A DNA stretch of 35,295 nucleotides from Collinsella aerofaciens (GCF_015558785.1 NZ_JADMOP010000017.1:1-35295); one strand, 5' to 3'; positions 1 to 7,205 are shown, counted from the stretch's first letter. Made by a program: numbers and translations. Notes: generated by a model from the letters alone, not told the origin.

Positions 1-7
1 TGCTCCA

Positions 8-59
8 ATGCCGTGGTTGCTGGTTTCATTATACCACGGTGGCATCACCTATATGTCAA
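8..59 (-). promoter_or_regulatory. Candidate promoter with dyad, reading out of the left edge
   Basis: On the minus strand a perfect TTGACA (54-59) and a perfect TATAAT (28-33) are separated by 20 bp, longer than the usual 17. The -10 box lies between inverted arms ATGCCGTGGT (8-17) and ACCACGGTGGCAT (33-45). A smaller GGTG/CACC dyad sits inside the spacer. The layout suggests a regulated promoter for a gene beyond base 1. No coding region is supported in 1-164. A second inverted pair, GGGCGTGG (100-107) and CCACGCCC (143-150), follows the end of the kinase gene and may help terminate it, but it lacks a clear T-tract. Confidence 0.45.
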
Positions 60-164
60 TTCTGGTCTAACAGAGCCTTTTTATTTGAGGGCTTATATGG
101 GGCGTGGTGGCGTCGTTCCGTAGGTTGGATTTGCCGAGCCCGCCACGCCCTGTGGGTGCGTCTG

Positions 165-1055
165 CTACTGAAGCGCCTGTGCGCCCAGGGCCAGGCAGCC
201 CATGATGCCCTGCTTGCCCTCGAGGCTGTTGTTGACGATGTAGTTATCGATGTCGTTGACCTCGGGCGTGACGATATAGCCGTTGAGCATCTCGGCGCAC
301 TTTTTGCGTGCGAGCGGCACGATGGGGGTGTGGTCGGCCACGCCGCCGCCGATGATGATCTTTTGCGGCGCGTAGCACAGCGTGTAGGTCATGAGCGCCT
401 GTGCCAGATAGCCGGCGAGCAGGTCCATGGCTTCCGGGTCATCGGCCATGTCTCCGGCGCTCTTGCCATCCCAGCGCTTTTTAACGCCGGGGCCGGCGAT
501 GAGGCCCTCTAGGCAGTTGTCGTGGAAGGGGCAGGCGCTATGCTCGCCGATGGTGTCGCGCGGGTCGCGCGTGACCAGGATGTGGCCGGCCTCGGGATGC
601 ATCATGCCGTGCACGAGCTTGCCGCCCGAGAGCACGCCGGCGCCCACGCCGGTGCCGATGGTCAGGTAGACCACATCGGTAAGGCCCTTGGCGCAACCAA
701 ACGTGACCTCGCCCAGGCAGGCGACGTTGACGTCGGTATCGTAGCCGCAGGGGATATTGAGCTCGTTTTGGATAGTGCCCAGCAGGTCAAAGTAGCGCCA
801 TGCCGTTTTGGGCGTCTCCAGGATCTTGCCGTATTGGGGCGAGGCGGGGTTGACTGCGGTAGGGCCAAAGGCGCCAATGCCCAGCGCGGCGATGCCCTTG
901 TCGGCAAACCATGCGTTGACGGCCTCGACGGTTTCCTGCGGGGTCGTGGTCGCGATCTGCTCGCGCTCCAGGACCGTACCGTCTGCATAGCCCGTGGCGC
1001 AGACCATCTTGGTGCCGCCGGCCTCGAGCGCTCCGATAAGCTGCTGTTCTGCCAT
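165..1055 (-). CDS. ROK-family sugar kinase, probable fructokinase
   Basis: A 296-residue cytoplasmic ROK kinase, predicted to phosphorylate a free hexose (fructose or mannose) with ATP. The N-terminal phosphate-binding loop is LEAGGTKM (10-17). The sugar-binding/catalytic region includes YDTDVN (105-110), so D108 is the likely base. TIGTGVGAG (132-140) is the second ATP-site loop. The ROK zinc site is present as EAGH with H158, plus C175, H178 and C181 in ACPFHDNCLEG. The length and the GAFGP motif fit the ScrK/GmuE fructokinase-mannokinase branch. The ATG follows GAGAGAGGA at good spacing, and a TATACT -10-like box lies upstream near 1095-1100. It stands alone in the window, so the true substrate is unproven. 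Confidence 0.88.
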   Translation of the reverse strand: MAEQQLIGALEAGGTKMVCATGYADGTVLEREQIATTTPQETVEAVNAWFADKGIAALGIGAFGPTAVNPASPQYGKILETPKTAWRYFDLLGTIQNELNIPCGYDTDVNVACLGEVTFGCAKGLTDVVYLTIGTGVGAGVLSGGKLVHGMMHPEAGHILVTRDPRDTIGEHSACPFHDNCLEGLIAGPGVKKRWDGKSAGDMADDPEAMDLLAGYLAQALMTYTLCYAPQKIIIGGGVADHTPIVPLARKKCAEMLNGYIVTPEVNDIDNYIVNNSLEGKQGIMGCLALGAQALQ

Positions 1056-1130
1056 AGTATTCCTCTCTCTGGGACGAGTTGCTCCGTGACTAAAGTATAG
1101 AGCTCTAAACCATTTAAGAAAGCGCTATAG

Positions 1131-1171
1131 AAAGAAGCCTCGCAACGCGGTGGGCGGTGCGGGGCTTCTTT
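1131..1171 (-). terminator. Terminator of the aminotransferase gene
   Basis: A 14-bp stem with one imperfect pair (arms 1131-1144 and 1158-1171) starts with AAAGAAGCC and ends GGCTTCTTT. Read on the minus strand it follows the aminotransferase stop codon and ends in a short T-run. Because both outer arms are A/T tracts it could work in both directions. Confidence 0.75.
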
Positions 1172-1196
1172 GGTTGCTCTAGTTGTCGGGCTGTCC

Positions 1197-2378
1197 TTAC
1201 CCGCGCGGCTTGATTTTATCACGTAGCGACTTGAGGTTCTCCAATGCCGCGTTAAGCGTCTCGTCTCGCTTGGCAAAGTGGAAACGAATCAGGTGGTTGA
1301 CGGGCTCGCGGAAGAAGCTCGAGCCGGGCACGGCGCCCACGCCCACCTTAGACGCGAGGTCCTCGCAGAATTCGAGGTCGCTGTCATAGCCAAACTCAGA
1401 GATGTCCATCATGACGTAGTAGGCGCCCTGTGGCACGTTATGCTCAAGACCGATGCTATCGAGCCCCTGACAGAACAGGTCGCGTTTGGCGGCATAGAGG
1501 TCAAGGACCTCATCGTAATAGCTGTCGTCGAAGTTGAGGGCGGTGACGACGGCTTCCTGCAGGGGAGCGGCGGCGCCCACGGTGAGGAAGTCGTGGACCT
1601 TTTTGATGCGCTCGGTGATTTCGGCAGGGGCGATAGTGTAGCCCAGACGCCAGCCGGTGATGGAGTAGGTCTTGGACAGCGAGCTGCAGCTGATGGTGCG
1701 CTCGAACATGCCAGGCAGCGTGGCCATGTAGACGTGCTCATGGGGTGCGTAGACGATGTGCTCGTATACCTCGTCGGTGATGCAATAGGCGTCGTACTTT
1801 TTGCAGAGGTCGGCGATAAAGGTGAGCTCCTCGCGCGTAAAGACCTTGCCGCAGGGGTTGGAAGGGTTGCACAGGACGATGGCCTTTGGGTCGTTGTCGC
1901 GGAAGGCCGCCTCGAGGACCTCGCGGTCGAAGTCAAAGGTGGGCGGGTTGAGCGGCACATAGATGGGCTCGGCTCCCGAGAGAATGGTGTCAGCGCCGTA
2001 GTTCTCGTAGAACGGCGAGAAGATGACGACCTTGTCGCCGGGGTTCGTGACCGTCATCATGGCGGCCATCATGGCCTCGGTGGAGCCGCAAGTGACTACG
2101 ATATTCTCGTTGGGGTTCACCGGCATGCCCATAAAGTGCTCCTGTTTGGCGGCGAGCGCCTCGCGCATGGCCTGGGAGCCCCAGGTGATGGAGTACTGGT
2201 GGTAAAGCGGCTTGGGGTCGGTGGCGATGGTGCCCAGACTATTGAGCAGCTGCGCCGGGGGATCGAAGTCGGGGAAGCCCTGCGACAGGTTGACGGCGCC
2301 ATACTTGTTGGAGATGCGCGTCATACGGCGGATGACCGAATCGGTAAACGTTGCCGTGCGGTTGGAGAGTTCTTTCAT
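1197..2378 (-). CDS. Class I/II PLP-dependent aminotransferase
   Basis: A 393-residue fold-type I aminotransferase of the aspartate/aromatic/methionine aminotransferase group. It transfers an amino group from an amino acid to a 2-oxo acid using PLP. Visible signatures are LSQGFPDFDPP near the N-terminus, NPSNPCGK (171-178), TDEVY (201-205), the Schiff-base lysine K236 in SSLSKTYSITGWRLGY, and RFHFAK near the C-terminus for the substrate carboxylate. The start is placed at 2378 because GAAAGGA lies six bases upstream; an in-frame ATG at 2396 has no comparable ribosome site. A 7-bp dyad (TTTTCAA 2463-2469, TTGAAAA 2475-2481) lies in the upstream region. The exact amino-acid specificity cannot be read from sequence. 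Confidence 0.88.
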   Translation of the reverse strand: MKELSNRTATFTDSVIRRMTRISNKYGAVNLSQGFPDFDPPAQLLNSLGTIATDPKPLYHQYSITWGSQAMREALAAKQEHFMGMPVNPNENIVVTCGSTEAMMAAMMTVTNPGDKVVIFSPFYENYGADTILSGAEPIYVPLNPPTFDFDREVLEAAFRDNDPKAIVLCNPSNPCGKVFTREELTFIADLCKKYDAYCITDEVYEHIVYAPHEHVYMATLPGMFERTISCSSLSKTYSITGWRLGYTIAPAEITERIKKVHDFLTVGAAAPLQEAVVTALNFDDSYYDEVLDLYAAKRDLFCQGLDSIGLEHNVPQGAYYVMMDISEFGYDSDLEFCEDLASKVGVGAVPGSSFFREPVNHLIRFHFAKRDETLNAALENLKSLRDKIKPRG

Positions 2379-2488
2379 GCCGGTCCTTTCGAGCATTTGC
2401 AGTGGGGCAAGTTTACTCCTATGAAACCGGTGGGATTTGCTCGAAATGGATCCGAAAAACTCTTTTCAAAATTCTTGAAAATTGGGGC

Positions 2489-2517
2489 TTGCATCGCGTG
2501 GCGTTCCTTGCAATAAT
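2489..2517 (+). promoter_or_regulatory. Promoter of the tRNA cluster
   Basis: TTGCAT (2489-2494), a 17-bp spacer and AATAAT (2512-2517) lie about 28 bases before tRNA-His, a suitable distance for a stable-RNA promoter. Confidence 0.6.
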
Positions 2518-2544
2518 AGTCGAGCGCGAAGCGCACAGGACACG

Positions 2545-2621
2545 GTGGGTGTAGCTCAGTTGGCTAGAGCGACGGGTTGTGGTCCCGTAGGTCGAGGGTT
2601 CGAGTCCCTTTACCCACCCCA
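2545..2621 (+). tRNA. tRNA-His(GTG)
   Basis: The cloverleaf folds cleanly: acceptor GTGGGTG pairs with TACCCAC, D-arm GCTC/GAGC, anticodon stem ACGGG/CCCGT with loop TTGTGGT (anticodon GTG at 2579-2581), and a T-arm with TTCGAGT. The CCA end is encoded (2619-2621). G at 2544 can serve as G-1 opposite C73 at 2618, the histidine identity pair. Confidence 0.97.
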
Positions 2622-2643
2622 GTTCTTGCTTCGTGTTGATATC

Positions 2644-2719
2644 GGGTCGTTAGCTCAGTTGGTAGAGCAGGGGACTCTTAATCCCAAGGTCCAGGGTTCG
2701 ACCCCCTGACGGCCCACCA
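2644..2719 (+). tRNA. tRNA-Lys(CTT), copy 1
   Basis: Acceptor GGGTCGT pairs with ACGGCCC, D-arm GCTC/GAGC, anticodon loop CTCTTAA (CTT), T-loop TTCGACC, discriminator A followed by encoded CCA. It lies 22 bases after tRNA-His and is probably cotranscribed with it. Confidence 0.97.
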
Positions 2720-2732
2720 CACGATATCTCCT

Positions 2733-2758
2733 CTAAAGTCCGCCACAACGGACTTTAG
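2733..2758 (+). terminator. Hairpin between the two tRNA-Lys genes
   Basis: A perfect 10-bp stem (CTAAAGTCCG 2733-2742, CGGACTTTAG 2749-2758) with loop CCACAA is followed only by CTTTG. It may be a weak terminator or a processing signal between the tRNA copies. Confidence 0.45.
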
Positions 2759-2762
2759 CTTT

Positions 2763-2835
2763 GGGTCGTTAGCTCAGTTGGTAGAGCAGGGGACTCTTAA
2801 TCCCAAGGTCCAGGGTTCGACCCCCTGACGGCCCA
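2763..2835 (+). tRNA. tRNA-Lys(CTT), copy 2, without encoded CCA
   Basis: The 73-nt body is identical to the first tRNA-Lys, but the discriminator A (2835) is followed by CCCA instead of CCA, so the 3' end must be finished by CCA-adding enzyme. It leads straight into a Rho-independent terminator. Confidence 0.95.
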
Positions 2836-2923
2836 CCCAAAGATTGTTAAAGCGACCGGCCCAGGCTGGTCGCTTTTTTGTTGACCTCGCATGGGGTCGA
2901 ACCCGTAAGGGCGCGGAGCTGAG
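2819..2923 (+). repeat. tRNA-Lys tail plus terminator repeat, copy 1
   Basis: This 105-bp unit holds the last 17 bases of tRNA-Lys, the terminator, and a tail ending GGAGCTGAG. It recurs 178 bp downstream at 2997-3099 with scattered substitutions. Confidence 0.8.
2849..2879 (+). terminator. Terminator of the tRNA cluster
   Basis: AAAGCGACC (2849-2857) pairs with GGTCGCTTT (2868-2876), and the T-run ends at 2879. It is a classical intrinsic terminator directly behind the second tRNA-Lys. Confidence 0.9.
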
Positions 2924-2996
2924 GAAATACGTAAGCATTTACCAGCGTAGCGCGCAAGGCGCCTTGGCGCCGCAGCGGTCGCCTGCAAAGCAGGCT

Positions 2997-3099
2997 GACC
3001 CCCTGACGGCCCACCCAAAGATTGTTAAAGCGACTGGCTCAGGCTGGTCGTTTTTTGTTGACCACGCATGGGGCGAACCCGAAAGGGCACGGAGCTGAG
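2997..3099 (+). repeat. tRNA-Lys tail plus terminator repeat, copy 2
   Basis: A second copy of the 2819-2923 unit, with the 3' end of tRNA-Lys but no tRNA body. It carries its own weaker terminator (stem from 3030, T-run 3051-3056). This is a tRNA scar, either from duplication or from loss of a third tRNA-Lys gene. The 2839-3229 stretch holds no supported protein gene. Confidence 0.8.
3027..3056 (+). terminator. Second terminator, in the repeat copy
   Basis: CGACT (3031-3035) pairs with GGTCG (3046-3050) using one G-T pair, followed by six T. It is a decayed copy of the terminator at 2849-2879. Confidence 0.65.
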
Positions 3100-3110
3100 T
3101 AATCTGCACC

Positions 3111-3183
3111 GTGATTCCCTTAGGGAAACACGGCTAAAGCCCCGTAGGCGTGTTCTCCTTAGGGGAATCATGCTTACGGGGCT
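3111..3183 (-). repeat. Overlapping inverted repeats behind the FAD oxidoreductase gene
   Basis: Two mutually exclusive foldings are visible. An imperfect long stem pairs 3111-3132 with 3149-3170, with GATTCCC against GGGAATC outside and ACACG against CGTGT inside. A perfect 9-bp stem pairs AGCCCCGTA (3138-3146) with TACGGGGCT (3175-3183). The element lies downstream of the minus-strand gene that ends at 3230 and may terminate its transcript, though no T-run follows. Confidence 0.55.
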
Positions 3184-3229
3184 CGATGCATGTTGAGAAG
3201 TTGTGATCAAACTCAAAGTGAGAATCGAT

Positions 3230-4756
3230 TTAGTCTGCTCGATAGTGCGAACCTAAGCTTTCAGTTCGCTTGCGCATGGCTTTGACCATTTCCTGTGCTA
3301 GTCGAATCTGCGACTGTAGGCGGGCGAGGGCTGCGATCTCGCTGTCATCGGCATGCGGCTTGCTCAGCGCCATGGCCTTGTCTTGCAGGCTTTCAAGCTG
3401 TTGCAGAGCCTCGGATAGGCCCGTCTCGGTTCGGTTGATCATGCAATAGGTGCTCATCGTGTGCTTAAGGCCGTGTGTCAGGCGTTCGGCATCTGTTGTG
3501 GCAATGCCGTAGTGGGGGAGGGCGATATCCGCCTTCAGGGCTGTCTCAGGCTCTTTCTGCGCTGCAAGGGCTGCCGATGCGCCTGCGATGCGCCCGAACA
3601 CGATGCCGTTGGCGCTTGACAAGCCACCAATGCGGTCGGCTCCGTGCATGCCGCCTGTCGCCTCGCCGCAAGCGTAGAGACCCTCAACGCCCGTGTACGC
3701 GGTCTTATCGATCTTGATGCCGCCGTTAGCGGCGTGGGCATACATCGCAACGCGCATCTCGTCAGTCGGGGCGATGCCGTGCTCGTCTTGCAGCCAGGTG
3801 GCAAAGGTCTGCACAAACTCTGGGACATCCTCGCGGGGGAAGTCGTAGTGGAGTGCCAGGCCTTCGACACCTGCCTGATCGATGACGAGATCGATAGCGC
3901 GGGAGGCCAAGCGTGACGTGAAGGGACCATATCCAGAGCGCTGCTCGAGCAGGTCGTCCAGCTTGTCGTCGGCAATATCTGCCGGCTGGTCTACATGTAC
4001 GTAGCGCCAGGTCTTCTCGTTAAAGACAAGGTTGCGCTTGGGCTCGATGAAGCCGGGCATCATCTGCATGAACTCTATATTAGTAAGCGATGCGCCGTGC
4101 GCCAGCGCGATGGCCTGTGATGAGCTGAGCACGTCGGCGGAAGTGAGGCTTCGCTCGAACAGGCCACCCGTGCCACCGGCTGCGATGATCGTGGCTTTGG
4201 TAGCAAAGGGCACGATTCGATCTTCGGTGAGGTTGTAGAGCACGGTTCCGGTGATTCTGCCGTTCGTGTCCTCAATAAGGTCGATAAGCTCATGGCGGGG
4301 GAGCAGGCGAATGCCGAGCGACTCGATCCGGGCTGTCAGAGCGTCCTCAAGGGGCTTGCGGGTGAGGCCGCGCCACATGCGCGTCTTGTGGTCAAAGCAG
4401 GGGATAAACTGCTTTTGCTGAGCGCTCTCAGCGTTTTGCGGACGCTTGAGCTCAACGCCCAGGTCTTGCTCGAGCCATTCAATTGCCTGGGGAATGCCGT
4501 GGACAAACGTCTGGACAAGCTCGGGGTCGGCGACACCGCCGCCGACGGTCTGGATGGTGTCGATGAGGTCTTGTTCGTCGTCTTCGTTAACGGGTCCGAT
4601 AAGCCCTAGGCCCCAGGTTCCAGGGAAGAAGCTCGATCCACTCATGGTCTTGCCGGCGCTTGCCACAGCGACGGTTGCGCCCGTGCGTGCCGCTTCGATG
4701 GCGGCACAAAGGCCCGCAATGCCAGATCCAATTACCAGTACATCAGTCGATTCCAT
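3230..4756 (-). CDS. FAD-dependent oxidoreductase of the aspartate oxidase / fumarate reductase flavoprotein family
   Basis: A 508-residue flavoprotein with the SdhA/FrdA/NadB fold. The N-terminal dinucleotide loop is VIGSGIAGLCAAIEAARTG (from about residue 8). A second FAD signature near residues 358-390 reads ACGEATGG, HGADRIGG and SANGIVFGRIAG, the pattern typical of L-aspartate oxidases and soluble fumarate reductases. No signal peptide, haem motif or flavin-transfer domain is seen, so it is probably cytoplasmic. The start at 4756 is chosen because AGAAAGGA precedes it; upstream in-frame codons read through non-coding-like sequence. No nadA or nadC, and no Fe-S or membrane subunits, lie nearby, so neither NAD synthesis nor a respiratory complex is supported by context. 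The substrate is unknown. Confidence 0.8.
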   Translation of the reverse strand: MESTDVLVIGSGIAGLCAAIEAARTGATVAVASAGKTMSGSSFFPGTWGLGLIGPVNEDDEQDLIDTIQTVGGGVADPELVQTFVHGIPQAIEWLEQDLGVELKRPQNAESAQQKQFIPCFDHKTRMWRGLTRKPLEDALTARIESLGIRLLPRHELIDLIEDTNGRITGTVLYNLTEDRIVPFATKATIIAAGGTGGLFERSLTSADVLSSSQAIALAHGASLTNIEFMQMMPGFIEPKRNLVFNEKTWRYVHVDQPADIADDKLDDLLEQRSGYGPFTSRLASRAIDLVIDQAGVEGLALHYDFPREDVPEFVQTFATWLQDEHGIAPTDEMRVAMYAHAANGGIKIDKTAYTGVEGLYACGEATGGMHGADRIGGLSSANGIVFGRIAGASAALAAQKEPETALKADIALPHYGIATTDAERLTHGLKHTMSTYCMINRTETGLSEALQQLESLQDKAMALSKPHADDSEIAALARLQSQIRLAQEMVKAMRKRTESLGSHYRAD

Positions 4757-4893
4757 CGGATTCCTTTCTCGTCCGGCGCATTGTCGCACGGGTGATCGGC
4801 AATGGGGCCGCAAAGACCCGGCAAATCGGTAAAGGGCAAATATGGCAGGTGGGCGTCAGGTGGACTCGGCCACTTCGGTCGGCCCATTTGATA

Positions 4894-4960
4894 AGTTGCG
4901 GTGGAATACGGACTGTTTTGGCCTGTATGGATGCAATTCAGTCCGTATTTCACCGCAACT
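4894..4960. repeat. 22-bp inverted repeat with 23-base loop
   Basis: The arms at 4894-4915 and 4939-4960 match at 21 of 22 positions, beginning AGTTGCGGTG and ending CACCGCAACT. The loop (4916-4938) is unrelated. No T-run follows on either strand, and a separate terminator lies at 5015-5042. It could be a small structured RNA, a REP/MITE-like dispersed element or an operator. No gene is supported in 4757-5077. Confidence 0.8.
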
Positions 4961-5006
4961 GATACATCGGACCCTTTAATAAGAGTAACCAATTTGAGAC
5001 GGGGCA

Positions 5007-5042
5007 AACAAAAAGAGCCGCTACCTCGAAAGGTAGCGGCTC
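5007..5042 (-). terminator. Terminator of the GGGtGRT operon
   Basis: Perfect 11-bp arms GAGCCGCTACC (5015-5025) and GGTAGCGGCTC (5032-5042) enclose TCGAAA. On the minus strand the stem is followed by TTTTTG, just after the stop of the GGGtGRT gene. Confidence 0.9.
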
Positions 5043-5077
5043 CAAAGCTCAACTATATGAGCATCGCGCGGGTGCGA

Positions 5078-6082
5078 TTAGGCCTTGAGGGCCTCCTCGA
5101 CGGCGACAGCGCAGGCGACGGTGGCACCGACCATGGGGTTGTTGCCCATGCCGATGAGACCCATCATGTCGACGTGCGCAGGCACGGAGGAAGAACCGGC
5201 GAACTGGGCGTCGGAGTGCATACGGCCCATGGTGTCGGTCATGCCGTAAGAGGCAGGGCCGGCGCCCATGTTGTCCGGGTGCAGGGTACGGCCAGTGCCG
5301 CCACCAGAAGCGACGGAGAAGTACTTCTTGCCAGCCTCGAGGCGCTCCTTCTTGTAGGTGCCAGCGACGGGGTGCTGGAAGCGCGTGGGGTTGGTGGAGT
5401 TACCGGTAATCGAGATGTCGACGTTCTCGTGCCACATGATGGCAACGCCCTCGCGGACGTCGTCGGCGCCGTAGCAGTTGACGGCGGCACGGGGACCATC
5501 GGAGTAGGGGATGGTCTCGACGACCTTGAGCTCGCCCGTGAAGTAGTCGAACTGGGTCTTCACGTAGGTGAAGCCGTTGATGCGGGCGATGATCTGAGCG
5601 GCGTCCTTGCCCAGACCGTTGAGAATAACGCGCAGCGGCTTCTTGCGAGCCTTGTTGGCGTTCAGAGCCAGGCCGATAGCACCCTCAGCGGCAGCGAAGG
5701 ACTCGTGACCGGCCAGGAAGGCGAAGCACTCGGTGTCGTCGGAGAGCAGCATAGCGCCCAGGTTGCCGTGGCCCAGACCGACCTTGCGGTCCTCGGCGAC
5801 GGAGCCGGGAACGGTGAAGGCCTGGATGCCCTCGCCGATGATGGCGGCAGCCTCAGAAGCAGACTTGGCGCCACGCTTGACAGCGAGAGCGCAACCGAGG
5901 GTGTAGGCCCACTCGGCGTTCTGGAAGGCGATGGACTGGGTGTTGTTGACGATCTCACGCGGGTTGAAGCCCTTGTCGGTGCAGATCTGCAGAGCTTCCT
6001 CGAGGGAGGCGATGCCGTTGTCGGCGAGGCACTTGTTGATCTTGTCAGCGCGGCGCTCGTAACCTTCGAACGTAACAGTCAT
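5078..6082 (-). CDS. GGGtGRT-family protein (function unknown)
   Basis: A 334-residue protein recognised as the GGGtGRT family from the name-giving motif GGGTGRT at 260-266, followed by LHPDNMGAGPASYGMTDTMG. Other glycine-rich blocks are GLGHGNLGAML (102-112) and FAFLAGHESFAAAEGAIG (120-137). No signal peptide or membrane segment is seen. The family is typically found next to a NifU-like scaffold gene, exactly as here: the start lies 18 bases after the scaffold's stop, with GGGAGGG as ribosome site. That pairing suggests a job linked to iron-sulfur or metal chemistry, but no reaction is known to me. The gene is the last of a two-gene operon ending in a strong terminator. Confidence 0.88.
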   Translation of the reverse strand: MTVTFEGYERRADKINKCLADNGIASLEEALQICTDKGFNPREIVNNTQSIAFQNAEWAYTLGCALAVKRGAKSASEAAAIIGEGIQAFTVPGSVAEDRKVGLGHGNLGAMLLSDDTECFAFLAGHESFAAAEGAIGLALNANKARKKPLRVILNGLGKDAAQIIARINGFTYVKTQFDYFTGELKVVETIPYSDGPRAAVNCYGADDVREGVAIMWHENVDISITGNSTNPTRFQHPVAGTYKKERLEAGKKYFSVASGGGTGRTLHPDNMGAGPASYGMTDTMGRMHSDAQFAGSSSVPAHVDMMGLIGMGNNPMVGATVACAVAVEEALKA

Positions 6083-6100
6083 AGTTATTTCCCTCCCTTT

Positions 6101-6835
6101 CTACTCGTGAACCGGGAACACGCTGGCGACGGAGTGAGTCTCCTCGTCGGTGCGCGGGTCGATGTACTTGGCAGCGTTCTCCCACTGACCATAGTGGCCC
6201 ATAGCGCCAGCGATGGCCTCCTCGGGGGTCTTGCCGGCCTTGACGGCGTCGGTGAACTTGCCGAGGTTCAGGAACTCGAATGCGATGATCTCGTTCTTGT
6301 CGTTGAGAGCCATGCGGGTGACGTAGCCCTGAGCGAGCTCGAGGTAACGAGCGCCCTTGGCCTTGGTGCCGAACATGGTGCCGACCTGAGAGCGAAGGCC
6401 CTTGCCGAGGTCGTCGAGGGAGGCGCCCACGGGCAGGCCGCCCTCGGAGAACGCGGTCTGGCTGCGGCCGTAAACGATTTGCAGGAAGATCTCGCGCATA
6501 GCAACGTTGATAGCGTCGCAGACGAGGTCGGTGTTGAGGGCCTCGAGGATGGTCTTACCGGGAAGGATCTCGGAAGCCATGGCGGCAGAGTGGGTCATGC
6601 CCGAGCAGCCGATGGTCTCAACGAGGGCCTCCTCGATGATGCCGTCCTTGACGTTCAGCGTGAGCTTGCAGGCGCCCTGCTGAGGTGCGCACCAACCCAC
6701 ACCGTGCGTAAGACCGGAGATGTCGGAAATCTCCTTAGCCTGGACCCACTTGCCCTCCTCGGGGATGGGTGCGGGGCCGTGGTATGCACCCTTGGCAACG
6801 GGGCACATGTTCTCCACTTCCTGTGAGTACTGCAT
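6101..6835 (-). CDS. NifU-like iron-sulfur cluster scaffold protein partnered with GGGtGRT
   Basis: A 244-residue protein with a NifU/IscU N-terminal-type domain and a long extension. Conserved cysteines are C11, C49, C56 and C77. The block ETIGCSGMTHSAAMASEILPGKT matches the cluster-ligand helix of NifU-type scaffolds. The C-terminal part (about 150-244) ends with IDPRTDEETHSV and lacks the NifU ferredoxin or thioredoxin-like Cys pairs. The start at 6835 is supported by GAGAGGAGAGG; 28 in-frame upstream codons look non-coding. It is the first gene of the operon, and a TATTAT -10-like box lies at 6929-6934. It is clearly different from SufU at 8114-8548, so the genome holds at least two U-type scaffolds. 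Confidence 0.85.
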   Translation of the reverse strand: MQYSQEVENMCPVAKGAYHGPAPIPEEGKWVQAKEISDISGLTHGVGWCAPQQGACKLTLNVKDGIIEEALVETIGCSGMTHSAAMASEILPGKTILEALNTDLVCDAINVAMREIFLQIVYGRSQTAFSEGGLPVGASLDDLGKGLRSQVGTMFGTKAKGARYLELAQGYVTRMALNDKNEIIAFEFLNLGKFTDAVKAGKTPEEAIAGAMGHYGQWENAAKYIDPRTDEETHSVASVFPVHE

Positions 6836-6988
6836 GCCTCTCCTCTCTATCGTGTTGGCGTCCCGTCTGGGGGTCGTGGCTGGCGATTGCCGGGCGACCC
6901 TTCGAAAGGGACATGACATGCAGCCCCTATAATACCGCGAAATGCACGGAATATTCGGCGAACGGCTCAGTTTTCGTAGCGAGAAGTC

Positions 6989-7042
6989 CGGAAGTTTTAA
7001 TTGAAACGGTTTAACGCTATGTTCTGTGGTCGCGAACTTCCG
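6989..7042. repeat. Inverted repeat in the divergent intergenic region
   Basis: CGGAAGTT (6989-6996) is perfectly inverted as AACTTCCG (7035-7042). It lies between the NifU-like operon and the IS200-like gene; the 6836-7238 stretch has no other supported gene. It could be a regulator site or chance. Confidence 0.35.
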
Positions 7043-7176
7043 TAGAGGGGGTCCGTCTTTGGCAAGCTTTTGGTCAGCTCTTGTAAGCGTTGCAGGGGTT
7101 GACCTGTTGCAACGGTGCCGTTCGCCGCCTGATTACTGCCTTTGGCCGCGCGAGTGTATTGTTTTGCGTGAATGTT

Positions 7177-7205
7177 TTGATGGCACGCTTCAATCGTGCT
7201 GTATT
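7177..7205 (+). promoter_or_regulatory. Candidate promoter of the IS200-like gene with a dyad in the spacer
   Basis: TTGATG (7177-7182), a 17-bp spacer and TGTATT (7200-7205). The spacer is itself an inverted repeat, GCACG (7183-7187) against CGTGC (7195-7199), a position where a bound repressor could block RNA polymerase. Confidence 0.4.

Noticed and set aside
1278-2516. Plus-strand open frame of 412 codons
   Set aside because: Antisense to the aminotransferase, which has all its PLP motifs.
2482-2709. Small open frames across the tRNA cluster
   Set aside because: They translate tRNA sequence and have no independent support.
4901-6826. Long plus-strand open frame of 641 codons
   Set aside because: It is antisense to the GGGtGRT and NifU-like genes, has a Val/Gly/Asp/Leu-biased composition typical of GC-rich antisense frames, and no recognisable motif.
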